A stretch of 64,000 nt of DNA from Candidatus Solirubrobacter pratensis. Its GTDB lineage: Bacteria; Actinomycetota; Thermoleophilia; Solirubrobacterales; Solirubrobacteraceae. This document shows positions 25,071 through 33,700 of the stretch, one piece after another (position 1 is the first letter of the stretch; each line of letters opens with the position of its first letter). Location of the stretch: assembly GCF_000425945.1 (NCBI RefSeq), contig NZ_KE384480.1, forward strand, positions 310,001 to 374,000, given 5' to 3'. The position numbers and the translations under genes are program-made. The notes beneath the pieces are model-generated. The model saw nothing but the letters and a program-made list of their open reading frames with translations. It searched no databases and had not been told where the DNA came from.

Positions 25071-26105
25071 TCAGTCCCGGTACTGGGTCCTGCGCCGGAG
25101 CTGATCGAGGTACACGGCGACGATCAGCACCGCGCCCACGGCAACCTGCTGCCAGAAGGGCTGCACTCCGGTGATCACGAAGCCGTTCTGCAACACGGCG
25201 GGGATGAAGACGCCGACGACGGTGCCGCCGATCGTCCCGATCCCGCCGAACAACGACGTCCCGCCGAGCACGACGGCGGCGATCGCGTTGAGGTTGTCGG
25301 TGGAGTGCCCACCGAGGGTGGTCGTCGAGAAGCGCGCGAGGCTGAGGAAGCCGGCGAGGCCGGCCAGCGTGCCCGCCAGCGCGTAGACCTTGATCAGGTG
25401 CCGGTCGACCGCGATGCCCGCGCGACGCGGCGCCTCCGCGTTGGAGCCGACCGCGTACGTGTAGCGCCCGAAGCGCGTCAGCCGCAGGATCACGCCGAAG
25501 AACAGGGCGACCGCGACCGCGATGATCACGATGTAGGGCACCTGGTTGAACAGCCGGCCGGTGCCGATCGTGTCGACCAGCTTGGTCGGCACGCTGCGCT
25601 CGTCGGTGCCGCCCGTGATCAGCAGCGCGGCGCCCTGCGCCATGCCGAAGCTGCCGAGCGTGACGATCAGCGGCGGCACGCGCAGCTTGGTGATCAGGGT
25701 GCCGTTGAGCAGGCCCCACGCGAGGCCGGCGACGAGCGCGCCGGCGATGCCGATCACGATCGTGCCCCAGCCGTTGCCGCCGACGGCGTTCATCAGCCGC
25801 GCGGCGATCACGCCCGAGAAGACGAGCACCGAGCCGACCGAGAGGTCGATGCCCGACGTGATGATCACGAAGGTCATGCCGACCGCGAGCACGAGCAGCA
25901 CCGAGGCGTCGGTGCAGACGTTGCGGACGTTGTCGACGGTCGCGAACGAGTCGAACTGGAGCGCCGAGAAGACGACGATCATCGCGACGAGGATCAGGAA
26001 GATCGACGTCGTGGAGCCGAGGGCGAGCCGCTGCCAGCGGCTCAGGTGACCGACGTCGGCGTCTTCGGGGAGCTGGGCGGAGGGATCGACGACGGGCGTG
26101 GTCAT
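25071..26105 (-). CDS. Sugar ABC transporter permease (RbsC/FrcC-like)
   Basis: The product is a 344-residue integral membrane protein with about nine to ten helices. The family signatures VITSGIDLSVGSVLVFSG, PPLIVTLGSFGMAQGAALL, YAVGSNAEAPRRAGIAVDR (coupling loop) and LNAIAAVVLGGTSLFGGIGTIGGTVVG are all present. It forms the membrane channel of the sugar importer. The ATG at 26105 overlaps the stop of the ATPase gene by 4 nt (ATGA), indicating translational coupling. The first 40 residues are a cytoplasmic acidic extension. Confidence 0.9.
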   Translation of the reverse strand: MTTPVVDPSAQLPEDADVGHLSRWQRLALGSTTSIFLILVAMIVVFSALQFDSFATVDNVRNVCTDASVLLVLAVGMTFVIITSGIDLSVGSVLVFSGVIAARLMNAVGGNGWGTIVIGIAGALVAGLAWGLLNGTLITKLRVPPLIVTLGSFGMAQGAALLITGGTDERSVPTKLVDTIGTGRLFNQVPYIVIIAVAVALFFGVILRLTRFGRYTYAVGSNAEAPRRAGIAVDRHLIKVYALAGTLAGLAGFLSLARFSTTTLGGHSTDNLNAIAAVVLGGTSLFGGIGTIGGTVVGVFIPAVLQNGFVITGVQPFWQQVAVGAVLIVAVYLDQLRRRTQYRD

Positions 26106-26860
26106 GACTGCACCAGCGCTCCGGTCATCGCGCCCACGAGATCCTCCATCGTCCCCTCGCCGCGCTTGAAGGTGGCGACGCGCTGGCCCAGGCGCAGCAC
26201 CTCGACGCGGTCGGCGACCTCCATCACCTCGGGCATGTTGTGCGAGATCAGGACGACGCTCAGGCCACGGTCGCGCACGCGCATGATCAGGTCGAGCACG
26301 CGCCGTGTCTGGACGACGCCCAGCGCCGCCGTGGGCTCGTCCATGAACACGACCTTGCTTGCCCACGTCACCGCGCGCGCGACCGCGACGCCCTGCCGTT
26401 GACCCCCTGAGAAGGTGGCAACCGGCGCCTGGACGTCCTGGACGCCGACGCCGAGGTCGCCGAACGCCGCCTCGGTGCGGTCGCGCATGGCGACGTTGTC
26501 GAGGAACCCCAGCCGGCCGAGCAGTCCCGGGCGTAGCACCTCGCGGCCGAGGAACAGGTTCGCCGAGGACTCGAGGTCCGGCGCGAGCGCGAGATCCTGG
26601 TAGACGGTCTCGATGCCCAGCTCGCGGGCGGCCTCCGGCGAGGCCACCGTCACCGGGGCGCCCTCGAAGAGGATCTCGCCCGCGTCGGGCGCGTGGACGC
26701 CGGACAGCGTCTTCACGAGCGTGCTCTTGCCCGCTCCGTTGTCGCCGATCAGCGCGACGACCTCCGCGCGGTTGACCGTGAAGTCGGCCCCGCGCAGCGC
26801 GTGCACGCGGCCGAAGCTCTTCACGATCCCGCGCGCCTCCAGCAGCGGCTGGGTCACCAC
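26102..26860 (-). CDS. Sugar ABC transporter ATP-binding protein, single domain (FrcA-like)
   Basis: The product is a 252-residue ABC ATPase with Walker A GDNGAGKST, signature SGGQRQGVAVARA and Walker B VVFMDEPTAALG, plus the H-loop His in LISHNMPEV. It has only one nucleotide-binding domain, unlike the duplicated RbsA/MglA type, and so must dimerise, as in FrcA. It powers import through the adjacent permease. Two consecutive GTG codons (26860 and 26857) are possible starts; the second would overlap the manA stop by exactly 4 nt (GTGA). The gene belongs to the LacI-regulated operon. Confidence 0.9.
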   Translation of the reverse strand: MVTQPLLEARGIVKSFGRVHALRGADFTVNRAEVVALIGDNGAGKSTLVKTLSGVHAPDAGEILFEGAPVTVASPEAARELGIETVYQDLALAPDLESSANLFLGREVLRPGLLGRLGFLDNVAMRDRTEAAFGDLGVGVQDVQAPVATFSGGQRQGVAVARAVTWASKVVFMDEPTAALGVVQTRRVLDLIMRVRDRGLSVVLISHNMPEVMEVADRVEVLRLGQRVATFKRGEGTMEDLVGAMTGALVQS

Positions 26861-27846
26861 TCACCTTCCGGACTCGAGGGGTCGGGCGGGCGGCAACGGA
26901 TCGCCTCCACGTCCCCGGTCAGCTGCATCGGCCCCGCGGCGAACGGGACCAGCAGCGCGCTGCCTCGCTCGACGGGCACCCCGGCGAGCTCGCCGGCGCC
27001 GCTCAGCCCGAGCAGGACCGAGAAGCCGGCCTCGAGCGTCTCGCCGCCGCGCACGCGCTCGGCGCGGAAGTACGGATCGGCGGCGCTCGGCAGCAGGCTC
27101 GCGCCGGCGCCTCCGCGCAGCGCCGCGACGCGCTGCGCGCTCCAGGCGCCGCGGTCGAGCGCGGGCAGCGCGCGGTCCCACCCGAGCCCGAGGTGGCACT
27201 CGTCCTCGGTCAGCTGGAAGCCGGTCCACTCGAGTGTGATCGAGAGGTCCGTCGGCTCCTGCAGCTCGAGGATGAGGATGCCCGCGCCGATCGAGTGCGG
27301 CGTGCCGGCGGGGACGAAGATCGCGTCGCCCGCGCGCACCGGCAGCTCGTGCATCGCCGCGAGCATCTCCTCGCTCGCCTGGCGGCCCATCCAGTCGCGC
27401 ACGGTGTCGAGCTCGACGTCGTCCTTGAAACCGACGTGCACGGTGGACCCGGGCTCGGCCTCGACGATGATCCACGCCTCCGTCTTGCCGTGATCGAGCC
27501 CGAGCTCGCGCTTGGCGAACGCGCGGCCGGGGTGGAAGTGGACCGGCAGGCGCTGGCCGGCGTCGAGCAGCTTGGTCAGCAGCGCGGCGTCCGCGCCGTA
27601 GCGCCCGACGTGGGCTTCGCCGAGCCATTGCTCGGGGGCGGCGGCGATCGCGTCGCGCACGAGCGTGCCGTCGGCGGCATGCGACAGCCCGCGGCCGTTG
27701 GCGGCGCCGAATGTCGTGTTGACGGCGCCGATCCACTCCTCGGGCATGTGATCGCTGTCGAGTGTCACGCCGCGGAACGCGGCGATGCGTGGTCCGCCGG
27801 CGTAGAAGTGGCGCAGCACGTTGGGGGGCAGGACCTGCGGATTCAT
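26854..27846 (-). CDS. manA: Mannose-6-phosphate isomerase, class I type
   Basis: The product is a 330-residue cupin metalloenzyme interconverting mannose 6-phosphate and fructose 6-phosphate. Zinc-site features are LPVHFHPGRAFAKRELGLDHGKTEAWI (about residues 97-123, with the His-x-His pair and the Glu) and the second-half VPAGTPHSIGAGILILELQEPTD. This places it with the Bacillus-type ManA family. The ATG at 27846 overlaps the lacI stop (ATGA). Its place between a LacI regulator and a sugar importer, with alpha-mannosidases in the same regulon, supports a mannose catabolic role. No mannose kinase is in the window. Confidence 0.88.
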   Translation of the reverse strand: MNPQVLPPNVLRHFYAGGPRIAAFRGVTLDSDHMPEEWIGAVNTTFGAANGRGLSHAADGTLVRDAIAAAPEQWLGEAHVGRYGADAALLTKLLDAGQRLPVHFHPGRAFAKRELGLDHGKTEAWIIVEAEPGSTVHVGFKDDVELDTVRDWMGRQASEEMLAAMHELPVRAGDAIFVPAGTPHSIGAGILILELQEPTDLSITLEWTGFQLTEDECHLGLGWDRALPALDRGAWSAQRVAALRGGAGASLLPSAADPYFRAERVRGGETLEAGFSVLLGLSGAGELAGVPVERGSALLVPFAAGPMQLTGDVEAIRCRPPDPSSPEGEW

Positions 27847-28862
27847 GATTTGGGTTGGACCTCTCCGGAGCCCCGGGGGACGAGTTCGGTGGGGACGACG
27901 ACGCGCCGCGGCGGCGCCTCGACGCCGTCGAGGCGGGCGAAGGCGAGCGCCGCCGCCTCGGCCCCGAGGGCGAAGGCATCGTGGCGGATCACGGTCGTCG
28001 GCACCGCCAGGAGGTCCGCGAGCTCGAAGTCGTCGAAGCCGACGAGTGCCACTTCGTCCTCGCGCCCGCGCAGCGCGCGCAGGGCGCCGACGGTGTGGCG
28101 GTTGTTGCCGGTGAAGATCGCGGTCGGCGGCTCCGGGAGCGCGAGCAGCTCGCGCACGACCCGCTCGGCGTGCTCGACGCCGCGGGCATCGAGCCGGATC
28201 AGGCGCGGGTCCTCGGCGACGCCGGCGGCGGCCAGCCCGGCGCGGAAGCCCCTGACGCGCTCGGCGGCGGTGAACAGCGTGGCCGCGTCGGCGACGCACG
28301 CGATCCGCCGGTGCCCGTGCGCGAGCAGGTGCTCGACCGCGGCGCGCGCGCCGCCCGCGTTGTCGAGCAGGACGGCGTCGGCGTCGATGCCCGTCGGCGG
28401 GCGATCGATGAAGACGACCGGCGTGGCGTCCCCGAGCTCCTGGGCGATCCAGCCGCGATCGCGTTCGCTGCCGGCGGGGACGAGCAGCAGCGCGTCGACG
28501 CGCCGGCGCAGCAGCGCGAGGATCAGCTCGCGCTCGCGCTCGGGGTCCTCGTCGCAGGAGCCGGTCATGACCAGGAAGCCGCGGGTGCGCGCCGCGTCCT
28601 CGACGGCCTGGGCGACCGCCGAGTAGAACGGGTTGGCGACGTCCTCGATGACGAGCCCGAGGGTCGCCGACGTGGAGCCGCGGCGCAGCGAGCTCGCCAG
28701 GTCGTTGCGGCGGAAGCCCAGCTCGCCGATCGCCGCGCGGACGCGCTCGGCGGTCGCTGGGGAGACGGCCTGCTCGTGGTTGATGACGCGCGAGACCGTC
28801 TTCAGGCTCACGCCCGCCCGCTCGGCGACGTGACGCATCGTGGGGCGCGTCGTCACTCTCAT
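27843..28862 (-). CDS. LacI-family repressor of the mannose/mannan regulon
   Basis: The product is a 339-residue regulator. The N-terminal helix-turn-helix PTMRHVAERAGVSLKTVSRV (residues 8-27) and hinge helix region VSPATAERVRAAIGELGF are followed by a ribose-binding-protein-like effector domain (LGLVIEDVANPFYS, FTGNNRHTVGALRAL, VALVGFDDFELADLL). It is the first gene of an operon with manA and a sugar ABC transporter. A GACAACGTTGTC palindrome lies 7 nt upstream of its start codon and a related one about 95 bp upstream; the same palindrome precedes both GH92 mannosidase genes. It therefore probably represses itself, uptake and the extracellular mannosidases until an imported sugar induces. 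The inducer is inferred, not shown. Confidence 0.88.
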   Translation of the reverse strand: MRVTTRPTMRHVAERAGVSLKTVSRVINHEQAVSPATAERVRAAIGELGFRRNDLASSLRRGSTSATLGLVIEDVANPFYSAVAQAVEDAARTRGFLVMTGSCDEDPERERELILALLRRRVDALLLVPAGSERDRGWIAQELGDATPVVFIDRPPTGIDADAVLLDNAGGARAAVEHLLAHGHRRIACVADAATLFTAAERVRGFRAGLAAAGVAEDPRLIRLDARGVEHAERVVRELLALPEPPTAIFTGNNRHTVGALRALRGREDEVALVGFDDFELADLLAVPTTVIRHDAFALGAEAAALAFARLDGVEAPPRRVVVPTELVPRGSGEVQPKS

Positions 28863-28868
28863 CCCGTC

Positions 28869-28880
28869 GACAACGTTGTC
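28869..28880. promoter_or_regulatory. LacI-type operator, site 1 (lacI-manA-ABC operon)
   Basis: The perfect 12-bp palindrome GACAACGTTGTC with central CG is typical of LacI-family operators. It ends 7 nt before the lacI ATG (minus strand). A TTGACA -35-like box at 28897-28902 lies upstream, so the operator covers the expected -10 and start region. Confidence 0.8.
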
Positions 28881-28955
28881 ATGGGCCTTTGGCGATTGTC
28901 AAGTCGTACCTCGTCTTCTCATGAACGGGAAGCTCGATGTCGCCCGACCGTGTGG

Positions 28956-28969
28956 TGGCAACGTTGTCA
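28956..28969. promoter_or_regulatory. LacI-type operator, site 2 (upstream of lacI)
   Basis: TGGCAACGTTGTCA shares the CAACGTTG core and outer TG/CA of the other sites, with one asymmetric position. It overlaps the stop codon of the lrp gene, 76 bp from site 1, and could support DNA looping. Confidence 0.65.
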
Positions 28970-29437
28970 ATCCCGGGCGATCGGCTCGAGCACGGTGCGG
29001 CGGATGTGCTCGTAGACGATCGAGGTGTTGACGTCGGCGACCTCCGGGCGGCCCGTCAGCCGGTCGATCACGAAGGCGTAGAGCGCGTCGGTGTCCGGGA
29101 CCGCGAGGTGCAGCAGGAAGTCGCTCCCGCCCGAGACGACGAACACGCCGATCAGCTCCGGGAGCGTGCCGACCCAGTTGCGGAACGCCTCGATGTTGCG
29201 GCGCGTCGGCGGCCGGATCGTGACGGCGGTGAGCGCCTGGACGTGGCGGCCGAGCGCGGGGAGCGACACGTCGGCGTGGTAGCCGCGCACCACGCCGCTC
29301 CCACGCAGTGCGCGCACGCGCTCGGAGGAGGTGGAGGGGGAGACGTGCACAGCCGCGGCGAGCTCGCGGTTGCTGCGCCGCGCATCGTGCTGGAGCTCGC
29401 GCAGGAGCGCGCGGTCGACGGCGTCGAGCGCGCTCAT
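28967..29437 (-). CDS. Lrp/AsnC-family transcriptional regulator
   Basis: The product is a 156-residue protein with an N-terminal winged helix-turn-helix (LDAVDRALLRELQHDARRSN, then REL..AVHVSPSTSSERVRAL) and a C-terminal RAM ligand-binding domain (VQALTAVTIRP, IGVFVVSGGSDFLLHLAVPD, VNTSIVYEHIRR). Lrp-type regulators respond to amino acids. The ATG at 29437 fits the family length. The frame stays open upstream through a 30-bp tandem repeat, so an N-terminal repeat extension beginning at an ATG at 29602 cannot be excluded. It is divergent from a DUF2000 gene. Its stop overlaps LacI operator site 2. Confidence 0.85.
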   Translation of the reverse strand: MSALDAVDRALLRELQHDARRSNRELAAAVHVSPSTSSERVRALRGSGVVRGYHADVSLPALGRHVQALTAVTIRPPTRRNIEAFRNWVGTLPELIGVFVVSGGSDFLLHLAVPDTDALYAFVIDRLTGRPEVADVNTSIVYEHIRRTVLEPIARD

Positions 29438-29440
29438 CCC

Positions 29441-29620
29441 GCGCCGCCCCGCGTCCGCGGCGCGGTCGCCGCGCCGCTCCGTGCCGCCGACGCCATCGCC
29501 GCGCCGCTCCGTGCCGCCGACGCCATCGCCGCGCCACCGCGTGCCGCCGGCGCCATCGCCGCGCCATCGCGTGCCTCCGACGCCATCGCGGCGCCGCCGC
29601 ACACCGTGCGCCGCCGCCCG
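29441..29620. repeat. 30-bp tandem repeat upstream of the lrp gene
   Basis: Six consecutive 30-bp units span this stretch; the four at 29471-29590 are well conserved and the first two of these are identical over 30 bp. Recurrent elements are GCGCCGCTCC, GTGCCGCCGA and CGCCATCGCC. The unit is a multiple of three, so the minus-strand lrp frame stays open as a 10-residue repeat (GDGVGGT plus basic residues). It fills most of the 289-bp gap between lrp and the DUF2000 gene. Confidence 0.85.
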
Positions 29621-29726
29621 CGTTTCTCCGGCCGCCGCCGTACGCCGGCCGCCCCCATCGTCAATTCACCGTTCATCCTGCGGAGTCTCGCACTCCATGC
29701 CGTCTGTACGTCTAGCATCGGCGCCG

Positions 29727-30167
29727 ATGGCCGCACAGACGATGACCTCCACGCCCGAGCCCCAGACCACCGCGACCCGCACGGTCCTGGTGATCGACCG
29801 CGAGCTTCCGAAGGGGCTTGCCGCGAACGCCGCCGCGATCCTCGCGCTGACGCTCGGCGTCCACCGCCCGCAGCTGATCGGCGCGCCGTTCGAGGACGCC
29901 GCGGGCTCGCAGCACCCCGGCCTGATCCCGACGGGGCTCCCCGTGCTCGGCGCCGAGGCCGCCGAGCTCCCCGCGATCCGCGACGCCGCGCGCGAGCGCG
30001 GGCTGCTCGTCGTCGATGCGCCGGTCGCCGCTCAGCAGACGAACGACTACGACGAGTTCCGCGCCGCCGTCGCCGCGAGCCCCGAGCTGGGCTACCTCGC
30101 GCTGCTCGTGAGCGGGCCGCCCAAGGCCGTGCGGGCCGTCACCGGGCAGCTCGCCCTGCTGCGCTGA
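29727..30167 (+). CDS. DUF2000 family protein
   Basis: The product is a 146-residue protein of the DUF2000 family, an alpha/beta fold related in structure to peptidyl-tRNA hydrolase 2 (function unknown). Recognisable parts are VLVIDRELPKGLAANAAAILAL, LIPTGLPVLGAEAAEL and YLALLVSGPPKAVRAVTG. DUF2000 genes are often next to Lrp-family regulators, as here, where the two are divergent. A TAGCAT box at 29713-29718 lies 8 nt before the ATG at 29727; the ATG at 29742 is an alternative start. Immediately after its stop begins a long 24-bp tandem repeat block. Confidence 0.78.
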   Translation: MAAQTMTSTPEPQTTATRTVLVIDRELPKGLAANAAAILALTLGVHRPQLIGAPFEDAAGSQHPGLIPTGLPVLGAEAAELPAIRDAARERGLLVVDAPVAAQQTNDYDEFRAAVAASPELGYLALLVSGPPKAVRAVTGQLALLR

Positions 30168-30183
30168 GCCGGCCGCGGGAGCG

Positions 30184-30663
30184 GCGCCTCGCGACGTCGT
30201 GCCCGCGGCGCCTCGCGGCGTCGTGCCGGCGGCGCCTCGCGGCGTCGTGCCGGCGGCGCCTCGCGACGTCGTGCCCGCGGCGCCTCGCGGCGTCGTGCCG
30301 GCGGCGCCTCGCGACGCCGCGCCGGCGGCGCCTCGCGACGTCGTGCCCGCGGCGCCTCGCGGCGTCGTGCCGGCGGCGCCTCGCGGCGTCGTGCCGGCGG
30401 CGCCTCGCGACGTCGTGCCCGCGGCGCCTCGCGGCGTCGTGCCGGCGGCGCCTCGCGACGCCGCGCCGGCGGCGCCTCGCGACGTCGTGCCCGCGGCGCC
30501 TCGCGGCGTCGTGCCGGCGGCGCCTCGCGGCGTCGTGCCGGCGGCGCCTCGCGACGTCGTGCCCGCGGCGCCTCGCGGCGTCGTGCCGGCGGCGCCTCGC
30601 GACGCCGCGCCGGCGGCGCCTCGCGACGTCGTGCCCGCGGCGCCTCGCGACGCCGCGCCCGCC
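30184..30663. repeat. Twenty-copy 24-bp tandem repeat with 144-bp higher-order order
   Basis: Twenty contiguous 24-bp units share GCGCCTCGCG at the start and differ at a few fixed positions, giving three types: A (with GACGTCGTGCCCGCG), B (with GGCGTCGTGCCGGCG) and C (with GACGCCGCGCCGGCG). The order is A-B-B-A-B-C repeated three times exactly, then A and a variant C. It has no stop codon in several frames; one forward frame would read as an 8-residue AAPRxVVP repeat and the reverse one as GAAGTT(P/S)R. It occupies most of the 617-bp gap between the DUF2000 gene and the first GH92 gene. No spacers are present. Confidence 0.95.
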
Positions 30664-30740
30664 CACGCCCGCGGCGCCCGGGCCCCCTTATTGACTCCGT
30701 GTCTTCTCATCGTCGCGCGGTCTAATCGCGGGCCGACAGG

Positions 30741-30758
30741 GCTGACAACGTTGTCAGC
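30741..30758. promoter_or_regulatory. LacI-type operator, site 3 (first GH92 gene)
   Basis: GCTGACAACGTTGTCAGC is a perfect 18-bp palindrome with the same core as sites 1, 2 and 4. It lies 26 bp before the start codon of the first alpha-mannosidase gene, in the 30664-30784 promoter region. Confidence 0.85.
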
Positions 30759-30784
30759 GCCATCGAGGAGAGTGAGGGGATCCT

Positions 30785-33700
30785 TTGCGGGATGCAACCT
30801 TCAGGCGAGCGCGCAGGGCCGCGCTGCTCGCCGGACTGGCGACCACCGTGCTCGGCGCGCCCGCGTGGGCGGCCGGCCCGGTCGCCGACCCGACCGCGTA
30901 CGTGAACCCGTTGATCGGGTCCACCGCGTCGGGTGACACGTTCCCGGGCGCGACGCTGCCGTTCGGGATGATCCAGTGGAGCCCGGTGACGGCGACGGGC
31001 AACCTCTACAGCATCAGCGGCGCGTCCGGGTCGTACGTGTACGGGAACGCGAAGGTGCGCGGCTTCAGCCTCACGCACCTCAACGGCACGGGCTGCGCGG
31101 GACTGGACTCCGACGTCCCGATCCTGCCCTACACCGCCGACGTCACGACGTCGCCGTCGACCGACACGACCGACGCGACGTATTCGTCCACGTTCAGCCA
31201 CGCCAACGAGACGGCCCAGGCCGGCTACTACAAGCTCGGCCTCGACAACGGCGTCACGGCCGAGCTGTCGGCCACCAAGCGCACCGGCTCCGGCCGCTTC
31301 GCGTTCCCGGACGGCAAGCCGGCGAACGTCCTCTTCCGCGTGTCCAACTCGGGCGTCGGCTCAGGCGACCCCACCAACGTGACGATCGACCCCGACACGG
31401 GCACCGTCTCGGGTGAGGTCACGGGCGGCGGCTTCTGCGGAGCCAACGGCACGACCACCAACAACCGCAACTACTACCACCTGTTCTTCACCGCCCAGTT
31501 CGACAAGCCGATCACGAGCTACGGCACCTGGAAGGACGCGACCGTCACGCCCAACTCCACGACCGCGGCCGGCGGCGAGGGCTACACGAGCGCGACGCGC
31601 AAGAACAAGGGCTCCGGCGCCTACGTCGGCTTCGCGCAGGGCTCGACGGTCGGCCTGCGCGTCGGCATCTCCTACGTCAGCGCGGCCAACGCCAAGGCCA
31701 ACCTCGACGCGGAGAACCCGGCGGGCACGTCGTTCGACACGGTCAAGACCGCGGCGCACGACGCGTGGAAGGACGAGCTCGGCCGCATCGCCATCACGCC
31801 CGGCGACACGACCACGAACGACCAGCTGACCGTCTTCTACACCGCGCTCTACCACGCGCTGCTGCAGCCGACGCTCGCCAGCGACGTCAACGGCGAGTAC
31901 GAGGGCGCCGACGACCAGCACGGGCATCCGGGCACCACGCAGTCCGTCGATCCGGCCCATCAGAAGGCGGAGTACGACACCCTCTCGGGCTGGGACCAGT
32001 ACCGCGGCCAGGTGCAGCTGCTCACGCTGCTGGACCCGCAGGTCGGATCCGACTTCGCGCAGTCGCTGCTCAACCTCGCCACTCAGCGCGGCGGCGAGTG
32101 GGACCGCTGGCTGGACCGCAGCGCCAAGACGAGCATCATGGAGGGCGACCCGTCGCCCGCGATCGAGGCGGGCATCCGCGCGTTCGGCGGTGACGCGTTC
32201 GACGTCGGCGGCGCGACCAACTCGCTCATCCAGGCCGCGACCGTCCCCACCGCCAACGACACGCTCAACAGCGGCGACGCGACGATCGGCAACGGCTGCA
32301 ACATCGGCTGCCCGGGCCAGCGCCCGGCGCTCGCCGACTACCTCAAGCTCGGCTACGTCCCGGCCAACAACTGCCACTGCTGGGGCGCCGCGGGCGAGAC
32401 GCTCGAGGACGCGCAGGCCGACTACAGCCTCGCCGAGCTCGCCCGCTCACTCGGCGACACCGCCAGGTTCAAGACGTTCCTGCAGCGCGGCGAGAACTGG
32501 CAGAACGTCTTCAACGCGAACCAGACGAGCGGCACCTTCAAGGGCTACGCCTGGAACAAGAACGGGCCGATCGCCTGCCCGCCGGGCGACCTCGGCGCGC
32601 ACGTCACGGCCGTCACGGCGTCCGGCGAGAACGCGCCGAGCGAGTCGGCCGCGAGCCTGAAGGACTGCAACAACGGCACGAAGTGGCTGCAGTTCGCGCG
32701 CCCCACGGCGGCCGCCCCGCTCTGGGTCGCGTACAAGCTCGACGCGCCGCAGGTCGTCAAGCGCTACTCGCTCACGTCCGGCAACGACACGCCCACGCGC
32801 GACCCCGCCGACTGGCAGCTGCAGGGCTCCAACGACGGCACCAGCTGGACGACGATCGACACCGTCACCGGCGCGAGCTTCTCCGACCGTCAGGTGACCA
32901 ACACCTACGCCGTCGACAACGCGACGGCGTACACCAACTACCGCATCCTGTTCACCGCCAACAAGGGCGACGTGGACATCCAGCTGTCGGACTTCTCGAT
33001 CTCCGACGGCTCCGACGTCGTCCCGCCGTCCGCCCCCGGCGCCTTCGCCGGCGGCTTCAGCGCGACCTCGCAGACCGGCTTCGCCGAGGGCTCCACGACG
33101 CAGTACTCGTGGATGGTCTACGACGACGTCGCCAAGCTCGCGAGCCTGATGGGCGGCAAGACCGCCACCGCGACGCGCCTGGACGCGTTCTTCAACGCGT
33201 ACTTCAACGCCACGGGCAGCAGCGGCGCGCGCTTCGACCCGACCAACGAGCCGGACATCCAGACGCCGTGGATGTACGACTACCTCGGGCAGCCGGCCTC
33301 GACTCAGTCGACGGTCCGCCGCCTGATCACGAAGAACTGGACGAACACGACCGGCGGCATCACCGGCAACGACGACCTCGGGACGATGTCGGCCTGGAAC
33401 GTCTGGTCGAGCCTCGGCATGTACCCGTACAACCCGGCCCGCGCGGAGCTCGTGCTGGCCAGCCCGCTGTTCCCGAAGATCGAGATCAAGCGGCCGAACG
33501 GCAAGACGATCACGATCACGGCGCCCGGCGCCGACGCGAGCACGATGTACGTGTCGGGCCTGAAGGTCAACGGCCAGGACAGCGACAAGCCGTGGGTCCC
33601 CGCCTCGCTGGTGAGCGACGGCGGCACGCTCGACTACACGCTCTCCGCCACGCCGACGACGTGGGGCGCGAACCAGTCGCCCCCGTCGCTCAGCGACCCG

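Noticed and set aside
30184..30663. CRISPR array
   Set aside because: The units are contiguous 24-bp tandem repeats with no unique spacers and no cas genes nearby.
29712..30936. Long open frames on both strands through the 24-bp repeat as real proteins
   Set aside because: The unit is stop-free in several frames, so long open frames arise automatically. None has a supported start, ribosome site or non-repetitive domain.
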